From positions 186,001 through 250,000 of the forward strand of contig CCRI01000010.1 of NCBI GenBank assembly GCA_000985875.1: a stretch of DNA of 64,000 nucleotides, read 5' to 3'. The notes beneath the pieces were generated by a model. That model was given only the letters and a program-made list of their open reading frames with translations. It was not told the DNA's origin and did no database searches. Shown piece after piece: positions 45,137 to 54,635 of this stretch. Each line of letters begins with the position of its first letter. The first letter of the stretch is position 1. The position numbers and the translations under genes were made by a program. This stretch comes from Neorhizobium galegae bv. officinalis (GTDB lineage: Bacteria > Pseudomonadota > Alphaproteobacteria > Rhizobiales > Rhizobiaceae).

Positions 45137-46347
45137 CATGCCCTGCGGCTGGTGGCGAGGAAGCCGAAGAAGCCCAGGACGGCAAGGATATGCATGGTCG
45201 GAATGACGGTGCCGAAGGCGTGCAGCGGCAGGCCGATCGAGGCAGCCGCGACGCCGCCGACGAAACCCGCACCCATCTGGATAAAGCCCATCAGGGCGGA
45301 GGCCGAGCCGGCGATATGCGGGAAGGGGGCAAGGCCGGCGGTGATGATGTAGGGCGTCACGAAGGCGGTGCCGAAGGTGCAGATCGCCACCGGCCCCATG
45401 ATCGACAGGAAGGATGGTGGCAGCAAATAGATCGAAAGCGCCATGATGATGCCGCCGCCGCCGCTGAAGACGAGGCCGACAGCGGGGGCTTTCGCCCCGG
45501 GCAGCCATTTCGATATCAGCCGCAGGCTGACAGAGCCGATCAGGAAAAAACCGGACTGCATCAGCATTCCCATTCCGTATTCGGTCGGGGTCAGGCCCAC
45601 CTCGTTGATCAGGATGAAGGGCAGCACCGCCGCCTGCGCGTAAAGGGCGCCGACGCTGCCGCCGAGGATCAGCGAGGTGCATAGAAAGCGCGGCAGGACG
45701 ACGATTTCCGCATAGGCCTGGAGGAGGCGCGCCGGCTGCAGCCGGCTCCTGTCCGGCACCGTGGTTTCCTTGAGGAAGACGATGGACAGGAAAACGAGGA
45801 TCGCCCCGAAACCGACCATCAGGAAGAAGATCGATGTCCAGCCGAAGGCGGCGAGCGCCAGGCCGCCGATGGTCGGGCCGGCGGCCGGGCCGATCGCCAG
45901 GATGATGCCCATCGTGTTCATGATGCCGGCGGCTTTGGCGCCGGTGAACTGGTCGCGGACGATGGCGCGCGACACGGTGATTCCGACCGAGGCGCCGATG
46001 CCCTGGATCAGGCGGCCGACCAGGATCCACTCGACCGTCGGGGCGACGACCGAGATCAGCGAGCCGGCGAGATAGATGATCAGGAAGCTCAGCGAGGCGG
46101 TCTTGCGGCCGAAGGCATCGGAGACGGGACCGGCGACCAGCTGCGCCAGCGCAAAGCCCGCGAAATAGAGCGACAGCGACATCTTGATCGCCGCTTCCGT
46201 GGTGTCGAATGCACGCACCAGTTCCGGCATCGCCGGCGTGTAGATCGCCATGGAAATGGGGCCGATCGCCGTCAGGAGGGCACCGATGACCGTGGTTCGG
46301 CGCTCGCTCATCCGAGCGGGGACAGGCGGCATGTTATCTGCTTTCAT
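45136..46347 (-). CDS. Bcr/CflA-type multidrug efflux MFS transporter
   Basis: 403-aa twelve-helix drug:proton antiporter. Bcr/CflA features: IYTPAMPELVRAFDTTEAAIKMS, GPVSDAFGRKT after helix 2 and GRLIQGIGASVGITVSRAI (motif C region). The first ATG overlaps the MarR stop by 14 bp; ATG codons at 46332 and 46311 are alternatives. Co-transcribed with the MarR gene, so probably regulated by it. Confidence 0.9.
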   Translation of the reverse strand: MKADNMPPVPARMSERRTTVIGALLTAIGPISMAIYTPAMPELVRAFDTTEAAIKMSLSLYFAGFALAQLVAGPVSDAFGRKTASLSFLIIYLAGSLISVVAPTVEWILVGRLIQGIGASVGITVSRAIVRDQFTGAKAAGIMNTMGIILAIGPAAGPTIGGLALAAFGWTSIFFLMVGFGAILVFLSIVFLKETTVPDRSRLQPARLLQAYAEIVVLPRFLCTSLILGGSVGALYAQAAVLPFILINEVGLTPTEYGMGMLMQSGFFLIGSVSLRLISKWLPGAKAPAVGLVFSGGGGIIMALSIYLLPPSFLSIMGPVAICTFGTAFVTPYIITAGLAPFPHIAGSASALMGFIQMGAGFVGGVAAASIGLPLHAFGTVIPTMHILAVLGFFGFLATSRRA

Positions 46348-46837
46348 CAGCTACAGTCTGCAGTGCGGCGGAAGGGACAGCGGCCTGCAGATTGGCGTTG
46401 AACAGCGCCAGCGCCTCGCGCAGGATCCGGTTGTTTTCCTCGCTGAGGCCCTCGGTCGCCTGACCGAGGATGGCGTTCAATTCGTTGCGGATCGAACCGA
46501 TCATCTCACTGGAAGTCGCCGTGAGGTTGACCCGCTTGGCGCGCCGGTCGGCGGAGCATTGCTGCCTTTCGACAAGTCCGAGTGCCTCCAGCTTGTCGAG
46601 ATAGGCGCAGAGCGTCATCGGCTCGACGCCCATGCGAGCGGCGATGTCGAGCTGGCGGCTGCCGTCGAGAGCCGCGATGTTGATCAGGGCGCGGGCTTCC
46701 CCGGGCGTCAATCCCAGGCCTGCCTGGGCGATGCGGCGCTCGAAGGCGGCGCGCAGCAGCCGGGCGCTGTCGACGATCAGGAAACCCAGAATGTCCATAT
46801 GCTTTTCGGCACCCTTCGTCTCGTCCTCGAATTTCAT
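46334..46837 (-). CDS. MarR family transcriptional regulator
   Basis: 167-aa winged-helix regulator. LTPGEARALINIAALDGSRQLDIAARMGVEPMTLCAYLDKLEALGLVER spans the recognition helix, and RRAKRVNL is the wing. It precedes the efflux pump in the same transcript, the usual layout for a ligand-released repressor of its own efflux gene. Confidence 0.92.
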   Translation of the reverse strand: MKFEDETKGAEKHMDILGFLIVDSARLLRAAFERRIAQAGLGLTPGEARALINIAALDGSRQLDIAARMGVEPMTLCAYLDKLEALGLVERQQCSADRRAKRVNLTATSSEMIGSIRNELNAILGQATEGLSEENNRILREALALFNANLQAAVPSAALQTVADESR

Positions 46838-46949
46838 AAGGCACCCTTACTATCTTTCGGGTGCGAGGCAAATGGAAAAGGGGCTCTGGTTGCATTGACA
46901 CCGCGAAAACCGAAGGCGAGATTGTCGCAGCCTTCCGACGGAGACCATC

Positions 46950-47591
46950 ATGTCATCATCGCTGCTTGCCGGCACCTTTTTCGCGGCGCTTGCCTATACG
47001 CTCATTCCCGGGCCGGCATTCCTGGCGCTGCTCGGCATTGGTGCCGGACAGGGAAGGCAGGCCGGGGCCTTCTTCATGGGCGGGCATCTGGCAGGGGATA
47101 TCCTTTGGTCCGGGCTGGCGCTGGTGGCGATCATCGGCGCAAAGACGGTCGGCACCACCCTCTTCGACATACTCGGGATTTTCTGCGGCCTCTATCTCGG
47201 CTGGATCGGCTGGAGCGCATTGCGGGCGAAGCCGAAGGAAGATGGAGGCGCGCTGGTGACGGTCGAAAAACCGCTGCGGCGCGGGCTGATCTTCGGCCTG
47301 ACGAACCCCAAGGGATATCCGGTGGCGCTGGCGACGTTCACCGCGCTGCTCGCAAGTTCAGCCGATGCACTGGATTTCGGCGAACTACCGCTTCTTCTCG
47401 CCGTGTCGCTGATCGGGTTCCTGACGGCCGACCTGGTGCTGATCGGGATTATCGGCGCCGGCGTGGTGCGTCGTTTCTATCGGAAACACGAGAGGGTGAT
47501 CGTCCGGCTTTCCGGCCTGCTGTTCATCGGTTTTGCGGTGCAGGCACTGTGGCACTCGGCACCGAGCCTGTTCGGCTACCGGCGGGCCTGA
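46950..47591 (+). CDS. LysE family exporter
   Basis: Second LysE/RhtB-type exporter of the window, 213 aa. IPGPAFLALLGIGAGQGRQAG stands where the family motif is expected, and LTNPKGYPVALATFTALL is central. Divergent from the MarR gene; the 112-base gap could carry a MarR site affecting both sides. Substrate not known. Confidence 0.88.
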   Translation: MSSSLLAGTFFAALAYTLIPGPAFLALLGIGAGQGRQAGAFFMGGHLAGDILWSGLALVAIIGAKTVGTTLFDILGIFCGLYLGWIGWSALRAKPKEDGGALVTVEKPLRRGLIFGLTNPKGYPVALATFTALLASSADALDFGELPLLLAVSLIGFLTADLVLIGIIGAGVVRRFYRKHERVIVRLSGLLFIGFAVQALWHSAPSLFGYRRA

Positions 47592-47618
47592 AGGCAGGAT
47601 ACGGCTAAGCTTGCCTGA

Positions 47619-48041
47619 TCAGACTTCGATGAAAGCCATGACCGCGCGAAGGACGTTGGCGCGGGGCGTATCGCCGAGCGACATGGCGATTTCAAGCTGG
47701 TTGCGGTAATAGTCGTGGAAATTGAAGCCGGTTTCGTCGGTGACCTGCGACAGGTCCATCAACTGTCCCTGAGCATCGATGGCGTGTGTTGGAAGTTCTT
47801 CGGACAGCGTTATGTATGTGTCCTGGTCGATCTTGCCGGCCTGATAGTTTTCAAGCGCGAGCGCGCGCAGATCGCGCGGGGTGATCGCCGAAAAATCAAT
47901 CGGCGATTCATCCGCGTCGGGCACCTGAAAGGTGATCTGGCTCTGCCGACTTCCATGCTCGGAGGATTTCTCGACCTTGTTGTTTCGAGAATGGTCTCTT
48001 TGCAGTAAGTTGGCAGACCAGCGCAAGGAACTGATTTCCAT
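47619..48041 (-). CDS. Hypothetical protein
   Basis: 140-aa protein that I do not recognise. No signal peptide or membrane helix. A basic N-terminal third (LQRDHSRNNKVEKSSEHGS) is followed by an acidic, aromatic-containing C-terminal part (PRDLRALALENYQAGKIDQDTY, NFHDYYRNQLEIAMS). The ATG at 48041 has AGGA upstream; ATG codons at 48059 and 48074 would lengthen it. The upstream gap holds a TTAACCAT-type site. Confidence 0.6.
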   Translation of the reverse strand: MEISSLRWSANLLQRDHSRNNKVEKSSEHGSRQSQITFQVPDADESPIDFSAITPRDLRALALENYQAGKIDQDTYITLSEELPTHAIDAQGQLMDLSQVTDETGFNFHDYYRNQLEIAMSLGDTPRANVLRAVMAFIEV

Positions 48042-48103
48042 GGCTATATCCTGTTTCATCGGATACTGGGCCAAAAGTACCTTCGATTACTGCACTGCGT
48101 CAA

Positions 48104-48121
48104 ATGGTTAATAACCGTTAA
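48104..48121. promoter_or_regulatory. CtrA-like half-sites in the divergent gap
   Basis: ATGGTTAA (reverse complement TTAACCAT) followed after 5 bases by GTTAA. The spacing of the two TTAA elements is 6 instead of the consensus 7, so the match to a CtrA box is partial. Lies between the hypothetical gene and the M3 peptidase gene. Confidence 0.25.
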
Positions 48122-48230
48122 TTATTGTGTATGATTTCTTGCTGAAAAGCGAAAATGGACGGGCGCATACCCATTCCCGCCGCCTTCTCCTATATGATTG
48201 GCGAAGCATCGTTACGAAGGATATATATTC

Positions 48231-50321
48231 ATGTCTTCTAATCTTCTGGTGAATTCTGCCCTGGTGGACTGGAACGGTCATCACGGCCTGCCGCGCTTCG
48301 ATCAGGTGAAGGACGAGGACTTCGCTCCCGGCTTCGACGCGGCGCTTGCCGACCATGAAACGGAGATCGATGCGATCGCCAACAACCCGGAAGAGCCGAC
48401 CTTTACCAACACGGTCGTTGCCCTGGAGATCGCAGGCGATGCCCTATCGCGCGTTTCGGCGCTGTTCTGGGGCAAGGCCGGCGCCCATACCAACGAGAAT
48501 ATCCAGGCACTTGAGCGCGAGATCGCGCCAAAAATGTCCCGCCATTATTCGAAGATCGGCATGAATGCGGCTCTGTTTGCCCGCATCGACACACTCTGGG
48601 ACAACCGCAAGGAACTGGGCCTGACGCTTGAGGAAGAGCGGGTGCTGGAACGTCACTGGAAGGGTTTCGTCAAGGCCGGTGCAAAGCTTGCCAAGGCAGA
48701 GCAGGAGCGGCTTGCCGATATCAACGAGAAGCTTGCCGGGCTTGGTGCCAGGTTCGGCCAGAACGTGCTGGGCGATGAGAAGAGTTGGTCGCTGAAATTG
48801 TCCGACGAGGCCGAACTCGGTGGCCTGCCGGCGTTCCTGCGTGATGCCATGGCATCCGCGGCCCGCGAACGCGGCGAGGCGGATGGCTATATGGTGACCC
48901 TGTCGCGCTCGATCATCGAGCCGTTCCTCACCTTCTCCACCCGCCGGGACCTGCGCGAACAGGCGTTCAGGGCCTGGGCGGCGCGCGGACAGAACGGCGG
49001 CGAGACCGACAATCTCGGCATCGTGCGCGAGACGCTGGCGCTGCGGGCGGAAAAGGCAAAACTGCTCGGATACGAAAATTTCGCGGCCTACAAGCTCGAC
49101 AACACGATGGCGAAGACGTCCGAGGCGGTGAATACGCTGCTCCGGCAGGTCTGGGACAAGGCCCGCTCCAAGGCGCTGGAGGAAGAGTCGAGCCTTGGCG
49201 GCCTGATCGCCGAGGAGGGCAAGAACCACGAAGTCATGCCGTGGGACTGGCGTTATTATGCCGAGAAGCTGCGGCAGCGGACCTTCGATTTCTCTGAAAC
49301 CGAGCTGAAGCCCTATCTGCAGCTCGAAAAGATCATCGAGGCCTGCTTCGATGTCGCCGAACGCCTGTTCGGCATCAAGGCGGTCGAGGTGAAGGGTGTT
49401 TCGGCCTACCATCCGGATGTGCGGGTCTTCGAGATCCGCGACAGGGACGGTTCTCTGAAGGCGCTGTTCCTCGGCGACTATTTCGCCCGGTCCTCGAAGC
49501 GCTCCGGCGCCTGGATGAACTCGCTCCAGTCGCAGCACAAGCTGCCGCTGAAGAACGGCGCGACAGGCGAGCTGCCGATCATCTATAACGTCTGCAATTT
49601 CGCCAAGCCCGCCGAAGGCAAGCCGGCCTTGTTGTCGATCGACGATGCCCGCACCCTGTTCCATGAATTCGGCCACGCGTTGCACGGCATGCTGTCGGAT
49701 GTCACCTATCCATCGGTCTCCGGCACCGGCGTCTCGCGCGATTTCGTCGAGCTGCCGTCACAGCTTTACGAACATTGGCTGACGGTGCCGGAAATCCTCG
49801 AAAAATATGCCGTGCATTTCGAAACCGGCAAGCCGATGCCGAAGGCGCTGCTCGACAAGGTGCTGGCGGCCCGCACCTTCAACGCCGGTTTCGCAACGGT
49901 GGAATTCACCTCCTCGGCTCTGGTGGACATGGCGTTCCACACCCGAGGGGCGGTCGAAGATCCGATGGCGGTGCAGAAGGAAGTGCTCGACGAGATCGGC
50001 ATGCCGGTCTCGATCGTCATGCGCCACGCGACTCCGCATTTCCAGCACGTGTTCTCGGGTGACGGCTATTCGGCGGGCTACTATTCCTACATGTGGTCGG
50101 AAGTGCTCGATGCGGACGCCTTCTCCGCCTTCGAGGAAACCGGCAACGCCTTCGATCCGGTCACGGCCCGCAAGCTCAAGAACAACATCTATTCCGTCGG
50201 GGGCTCGATCGATCCGGAAGAGGCCTACAAGGCCTTCCGCGGAAAGCTGCCCGACCCGAAGGCAATGTTGAAGAAAAAGGGCCTCGCGATGGTCGAGGAG
50301 CTTTCCGGCAGCGACGCCTGA
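48231..50321 (+). CDS. M3 family metallopeptidase (peptidyl-dipeptidase Dcp / oligopeptidase A type)
   Basis: 696-aa zinc oligopeptidase, cytoplasmic. The zinc motif HEFGH starts at residue 478 (LFHEFGHALHGML) and the third ligand Glu lies in FVELPSQLYEHW. The long helical N-terminal half and a C-terminal FQHVFSGDGYSAGYYSYMWSE are typical. ATG at 48231 with AAGGA upstream. Confidence 0.94.
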   Translation: MSSNLLVNSALVDWNGHHGLPRFDQVKDEDFAPGFDAALADHETEIDAIANNPEEPTFTNTVVALEIAGDALSRVSALFWGKAGAHTNENIQALEREIAPKMSRHYSKIGMNAALFARIDTLWDNRKELGLTLEEERVLERHWKGFVKAGAKLAKAEQERLADINEKLAGLGARFGQNVLGDEKSWSLKLSDEAELGGLPAFLRDAMASAARERGEADGYMVTLSRSIIEPFLTFSTRRDLREQAFRAWAARGQNGGETDNLGIVRETLALRAEKAKLLGYENFAAYKLDNTMAKTSEAVNTLLRQVWDKARSKALEEESSLGGLIAEEGKNHEVMPWDWRYYAEKLRQRTFDFSETELKPYLQLEKIIEACFDVAERLFGIKAVEVKGVSAYHPDVRVFEIRDRDGSLKALFLGDYFARSSKRSGAWMNSLQSQHKLPLKNGATGELPIIYNVCNFAKPAEGKPALLSIDDARTLFHEFGHALHGMLSDVTYPSVSGTGVSRDFVELPSQLYEHWLTVPEILEKYAVHFETGKPMPKALLDKVLAARTFNAGFATVEFTSSALVDMAFHTRGAVEDPMAVQKEVLDEIGMPVSIVMRHATPHFQHVFSGDGYSAGYYSYMWSEVLDADAFSAFEETGNAFDPVTARKLKNNIYSVGGSIDPEEAYKAFRGKLPDPKAMLKKKGLAMVEELSGSDA

Positions 50322-50673
50322 GCGCGTCGCGATCCCGACCTTCCGGGATGAGGCAGGGCCGCAGATTTGCCAATCATCGGCCTGTCATGCGGCGGTCGTA
50401 AAACCGTAGCGCCAGATCGCAACATCGATCTGGCGGCAGTCTCGCAGGGGTCGATCTGGCTCGGCGTGGCCATGGCCGTCATTGCAATCGTGGCGACCAC
50501 CCTCCTGCCGCTCCTCTTGGCCCCCTTTTGAGGCGCAGCGGGCTGGTGGCGAAACTGCCGTCAACCATCATCGCGCTCACCCCTTTCGCAAATGCGAAAA
50601 ACAGGGTATGAGGCCGCAAAACGAATTGGGTGCCGCCTCCCGTTGCCGCGCCAAGAGCTCAGAGATTCAAAAC
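50322..50673. other. Gap between the M3 peptidase gene and typA
   Basis: 352 bases. A possible 54-codon small membrane protein gene (50367-50531) lies inside; the rest is the typA leader, in which I recognise no further element. Confidence 0.5.
50367..50531 (+). CDS. Possible small single-helix membrane protein
   Basis: A 54-codon frame from TTG, with GCAGGG upstream, ends in a hydrophobic stretch (SIWLGVAMAVIAIVATTLLP) that would make one membrane helix. No family is recognised and the start is non-standard, so it may be chance. Placed here because the length is below usual gene-calling limits. Confidence 0.3.
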   Translation: MPIIGLSCGGRKTVAPDRNIDLAAVSQGSIWLGVAMAVIAIVATTLLPLLLAPF

Positions 50674-52497
50674 ATGAAAATGCGAAATATCGCGATCATC
50701 GCACACGTCGACCATGGGAAGACCACTCTTGTCGACGAACTCCTGAAGCAGTCCGGCTCGTTCCGTGAGAACCAGCGCACCGTCGAGCGCATGATGGACA
50801 GCAACGATCTCGAAAAAGAGCGTGGCATCACCATTCTTGCCAAGGCGACGTCGATCGAGTGGAAGGGTGTTCGCATCAACATCGTCGATACGCCCGGCCA
50901 TGCCGACTTCGGCGGTGAAGTCGAGCGTATCCTGTCGATGGTGGACGGCGCGATCGTTCTCGTTGACGCTTCCGAAGGCCCGATGCCGCAGACCAAGTTC
51001 GTGGTCGGCAAGGCGCTGAAGGTCGGCCTTCGCCCGATCGTCGCGATCAACAAGATCGACCGCCCGGACGGCCGCCACGAGGAAGTCATCAACGAAGTCT
51101 TCGACCTGTTCGCCAATCTCGACGCCACCGACGAACAGCTCGATTTCCCGATCCTTTACGGTTCCGGTCGCGATGGCTGGATGAACGTCAATCCGGAAGG
51201 CCCGAAGGATCAGGGCCTCGCCCCGCTTCTCGACCTGGTGCTGCAGCACGTTCCCGAGCCGAGCGTCGGTGACGAAGACGGCGCGTTCCGCATGATCGGC
51301 ACGCTGCTGGAAGCCAACCCCTTCCTCGGCCGCATCATCACCGGCCGTATCCATTCCGGCTCGATCAAGCCGAACCAGGCCGTCAAGGTTCTCTCCCAGG
51401 ACGGCAAGACCGTCGAAACCGGCCGTATCTCCAAGATCCTCGCCTTCCGCGGCATCGAGCGTACGCCGATCGACGAAGCGCATGCGGGCGATATCGTGGC
51501 GATCGCCGGCCTCTCCAAGGGCACCGTCGCCGACACGTTCTGCGATCCGTCCGTCACCGAAGCGCTGCATGCGCAGCCGATCGACCCGCCGACGGTCACC
51601 ATGTCCTTCCTCGTCAACGACTCGCCCCTGGCCGGCACCGAAGGCGACAAGGTCACGAGCCGCGTCATCCGCGACCGCCTGTTCAAGGAAGCCGAAGGCA
51701 ATGTCGCGCTGAAGATCGAGGAATCGGACGGCAAGGATTCGTTCTACGTGTCCGGCCGCGGCGAATTGCAGCTCGCGGTTCTCATCGAAACCATGCGCCG
51801 CGAAGGCTTCGAGCTTGCCGTGTCGCGTCCGCGCGTCGTCATGCACAAGTCCGAGGACGGCACGTTGATGGAGCCGATCGAGGAAGTCGTCATCGACGTC
51901 GATGAAGAACATTCCGGTGTCGTCGTGCAGAAGATGTCCGAGCGCAAGGCCGAAATGGCCGAGCTGCGTCCGTCGGGCGGCAGCCGCGTCCGTCTGGTAT
52001 TCTTCGCGCCGACCCGCGGCCTGATCGGCTACCAGTCGGAACTTCTGACCGATACCCGCGGCACGGCGATCATGAACCGCCTGTTCCACGACTATCAGCC
52101 CTACAAGGGTGAAATCGGCGGTCGCACCAATGGCGTGCTCTTGTCCAACCAGGCCGGCGAAGCCGTTGCCTATGCGATGTTCAACCTGGAAGACCGTGGC
52201 CCGATGATCATCGAGCCGGGCGAAAAGGTCTATATGGGCATGATCATCGGCATTCACAGCCGAGACAACGACCTCGAGGTCAATGTCCTCAAGGGCAAGC
52301 AGCTGACCAACATCCGTTCTGCCGGCAAGGACGAAGCCGTTCGTCTGACCCCGCCGATCCGCATGACGCTCGACCGCGCGCTGTCCTGGATCCAGGACGA
52401 CGAACTGATGGAAGTGACGCCGAAGAACATCCGGCTCCGCAAAATGTATCTCGATGCCAACGACCGCAAGCGCTTCGGCAAGGCGAAAATCGCCTGA
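50674..52497 (+). CDS. typA: Translational GTPase TypA/BipA
   Basis: Ribosome-associated GTPase assisting 50S assembly and stress adaptation, 607 aa. G motifs [15 protein letters not shown] (G1), [11 protein letters not shown] (G2), [14 protein letters not shown] (G3), [13 protein letters not shown] (G4); elongation-factor-like domains and the TypA C-terminal domain follow. The ATG at 50674 gives MKMRNIAII; the frame is open further up without likeness. Confidence 0.97.
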   Translation: MKMRNIAIIAHVDHGKTTLVDELLKQSGSFRENQRTVERMMDSNDLEKERGITILAKATSIEWKGVRINIVDTPGHADFGGEVERILSMVDGAIVLVDASEGPMPQTKFVVGKALKVGLRPIVAINKIDRPDGRHEEVINEVFDLFANLDATDEQLDFPILYGSGRDGWMNVNPEGPKDQGLAPLLDLVLQHVPEPSVGDEDGAFRMIGTLLEANPFLGRIITGRIHSGSIKPNQAVKVLSQDGKTVETGRISKILAFRGIERTPIDEAHAGDIVAIAGLSKGTVADTFCDPSVTEALHAQPIDPPTVTMSFLVNDSPLAGTEGDKVTSRVIRDRLFKEAEGNVALKIEESDGKDSFYVSGRGELQLAVLIETMRREGFELAVSRPRVVMHKSEDGTLMEPIEEVVIDVDEEHSGVVVQKMSERKAEMAELRPSGGSRVRLVFFAPTRGLIGYQSELLTDTRGTAIMNRLFHDYQPYKGEIGGRTNGVLLSNQAGEAVAYAMFNLEDRGPMIIEPGEKVYMGMIIGIHSRDNDLEVNVLKGKQLTNIRSAGKDEAVRLTPPIRMTLDRALSWIQDDELMEVTPKNIRLRKMYLDANDRKRFGKAKIA

Positions 52498-52523
52498 TTT
52501 CGACAGCATGCTTCGAGCCTTTC

Positions 52524-52552
52524 AAAACCCGGCAGAAATGCCGGGTTTTTTT
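52524..52552 (+). terminator. Intrinsic terminator of typA
   Basis: AACCCGGC and GCCGGGTT make an 8-bp stem with an AGAAAT loop followed by a run of T residues, 29 nt past the stop. Confidence 0.8.
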
Positions 52553-52587
52553 CTGTGCCTGAGACCCGCCCGGTCTTGTCGCAAAGG

Positions 52588-52603
52588 TTAAAAACACGTT
52601 AAC
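52588..52603. promoter_or_regulatory. Perfect CtrA-type box (TTAA-N7-TTAAC)
   Basis: TTAA-AAACACG-TTAAC matches the CtrA consensus of alphaproteobacteria exactly. It lies about 98 bases before the acetyltransferase start codon and after the typA terminator. Confidence 0.5.
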
Positions 52604-52700
52604 GTTGCCTCGTCGTCCACATGAGAAGTCTGTGGGCAATCCGCTGTACCCACATTGGTGGAATGGCGGATTGTCCGCATCAGGGCCTAGAGTAAACGTT

Positions 52701-53207
52701 ATGAAAACGTTATCGATCGATGTCCGGCGGGCCGAACCGCAAGACGCTCGCGCCATTTCCGAGGCGCACCGCCAGGCATGGACCCAGGCCTATGCAGGCC
52801 TCATTCCCCACAAGCCGCTGACCCAGATGCTGGAGCGCCGGGGCGAGGCCTGGTGGCGCAAGGCGACCCGTGGCCCGGCCACGCTGCTGGTGCTCGATGT
52901 CGCCGACCAGGTCGCCGGTTACGCCACGATCGGTCTCAATCGCGCCCGTGCCCTGCCTTATGACGGCGAGGTCTACGAGATCTATCTGCGTCCTGAATTT
53001 CAGGGCATCGGCCTTGGCCGCCGCCTGTTCGGGGAAAGCCGCCGGCTCCTGAAGTCGCTCGGCTGCGAAGGTCTCGTCGTCTGGTGCCTGGAGGACAGCG
53101 AGCATGCGGCGCGTTTCTTCCGCCGGCACGGCGGCGTGGACCTTGCCGAAGGCATGGAGGATTTCGGCGGCACGCAGCTTCGCAAGATCGGTTTCGTCTG
53201 GTCCTGA
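52701..53207 (+). CDS. GNAT family N-acetyltransferase
   Basis: 168-aa acetyltransferase. Acetyl-CoA loop in YEIYLRPEFQGIGLGRRLFGES and the closing FFRRHGG segment identify the fold. Opening DVRRAEPQDARAISEAHRQAWTQAYAGLIP is typical of the group. Substrate unknown. A CtrA-type box upstream suggests cell-cycle control. Confidence 0.87.
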   Translation: MKTLSIDVRRAEPQDARAISEAHRQAWTQAYAGLIPHKPLTQMLERRGEAWWRKATRGPATLLVLDVADQVAGYATIGLNRARALPYDGEVYEIYLRPEFQGIGLGRRLFGESRRLLKSLGCEGLVVWCLEDSEHAARFFRRHGGVDLAEGMEDFGGTQLRKIGFVWS

Positions 53208-53354
53208 ACGGTCAACCTTCAATGCCCTGAATTTGAACGGTTTCTAATGTTGCGGCACGCAGTGCGGTTCAACATTGGCCTCAAAGGCTTGTTGCCTTGC
53301 AGCATGATTCCCGCTATCGACGCTTAACTTTGTCGAACCTCATCGGGGACCAGA

Positions 53355-53888
53355 ATGCGTATCGATGCAATTTCCGTTGGCAAGAATCCGCCTGAAGACG
53401 TCAACGTCATCGTTGAAGTGCCGGTCGGCGGCCAGCCGATCAAGTACGAAATGGACAAGGAAGCCGGCGCTCTCGTCGTCGACCGTTTCCTCTACACGCC
53501 GATGACCTATCCGGGCAATTACGGCTTCGTACCGCACACGCTCTCGGAAGACGGCGACCCGATCGACGTCCTCATCTGCAACACCCGTCCGCTGGTTCCG
53601 GGCTGCGTCATCAACGTGCGCCCGATCGGCGTGATGATCATGGAAGACGACGGCGGCAAGGACGAGAAGATCATCGCCGTGCCGGTTCCGAAGCTGACCC
53701 AGCGCTACGACAAGATCAAGAACTACACCGACATGCCCGAGATCACGTTGAAGCAGATCGAGCACTTCTTCGAGCATTACAAGGATCTGGAGCCCGGCAA
53801 ATGGGTGAAGATCGGCGGCTGGCAGAATGTCGACGTGGCAAAGACGCTGATCGTCGAAGCCATCGAGCGCTACAAGGCGAGCAAGTAA
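53355..53888 (+). CDS. ppa: Inorganic pyrophosphatase
   Basis: Soluble family-I pyrophosphatase, 177 aa, hydrolysing PPi to drive biosynthesis. [42 protein letters not shown] (metal-binding aspartates) and the [18 protein letters not shown] end are all present. Convergent with the DUF167 gene, 4 bases apart. Confidence 0.97.
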   Translation: MRIDAISVGKNPPEDVNVIVEVPVGGQPIKYEMDKEAGALVVDRFLYTPMTYPGNYGFVPHTLSEDGDPIDVLICNTRPLVPGCVINVRPIGVMIMEDDGGKDEKIIAVPVPKLTQRYDKIKNYTDMPEITLKQIEHFFEHYKDLEPGKWVKIGGWQNVDVAKTLIVEAIERYKASK

Positions 53889-53892
53889 GCCG

Positions 53893-54207
53893 TCAGGCTT
53901 TCAGGGCCTTTTTGAGCTTCTCTTCCAAATCCTCCGGGTCGCCCTCGATCCGGAGGATTTTTTTGCGCGCGGTTTCGCCCGACAGGATCGAAATGGAGGA
54001 TTTGGGGACACGGAAGGTGTCGGCCAGCAGCAGGATCAGCGCCTTGTTGGCCTTGCCATCCTCCGGTACGGCGGTGACGCGTGCCTTCAGGAACACCTCG
54101 CCATCGGCGGCGGTCTCAATGCCCTCGACAGCATTGCGGCCCGAATTCGGGGTCAGCCGGATTGCGAGCCGCAGATGGTCGGAATGCTTGCTGTAGGCGC
54201 CGCTCAC
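53893..54207 (-). CDS. DUF167 (YggU family) protein
   Basis: 104-aa small protein of unknown function. Seen: [37 protein letters not shown] and [20 protein letters not shown], the DUF167 signature. Its GTG start overlaps the YggT stop (GTGA), so it is translated as part of a two-gene unit. Confidence 0.88.
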   Translation of the reverse strand: MSGAYSKHSDHLRLAIRLTPNSGRNAVEGIETAADGEVFLKARVTAVPEDGKANKALILLLADTFRVPKSSISILSGETARKKILRIEGDPEDLEEKLKKALKA

Positions 54208-54494
54208 GCAACCAGCGGATAGATCGACGTCCACATCAGCGAGCGAATGAAGAAGATGATCAGGAGCAGGATGACGGGCGAGATATCGATGCCGCCGAGG
54301 TCCGGCATGATGCGGCGGATGGGACGCAGCGCCGGTTCGGTGACCGCGAAGAGAAAACGGCCGATCGCGTCGACGAACTGGTTTCGCGAATTGATGACGT
54401 TGAAGGCATAGAGCCACGAGAAGATGGCGCTGGCAATCAGCACCCAGGTATAGAGGTTCAAGGCCAAATCGATGGTCTGAAACAGGGCGAGCAT
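54204..54494 (-). CDS. YggT family membrane protein
   Basis: 96-aa protein with two hydrophobic segments separated by [17 protein letters not shown], the YggT hallmark. The ATG at 54494 has GGAG 6 nt upstream and gives the usual [17 protein letters not shown] opening; the ATG at 54524 is less likely. YggT proteins are linked to osmotic or turgor functions. Paired with the DUF167 gene as in many bacteria. Confidence 0.88.
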   Translation of the reverse strand: MLALFQTIDLALNLYTWVLIASAIFSWLYAFNVINSRNQFVDAIGRFLFAVTEPALRPIRRIMPDLGGIDISPVILLLIIFFIRSLMWTSIYPLVA

Positions 54495-54635
54495 TAACGT
54501 CTCCATTTCTTTGTTGACAGACATGTAGACATTGGCGAACTAACGGGCAAGTGCCGTGCCCGCGCCTCATCCGATTCATGTTTAACGGGCGACAGGCGCG
54601 CTGCCGGCTTCCGGCTCCGCTGAAAGTATTGCCTC

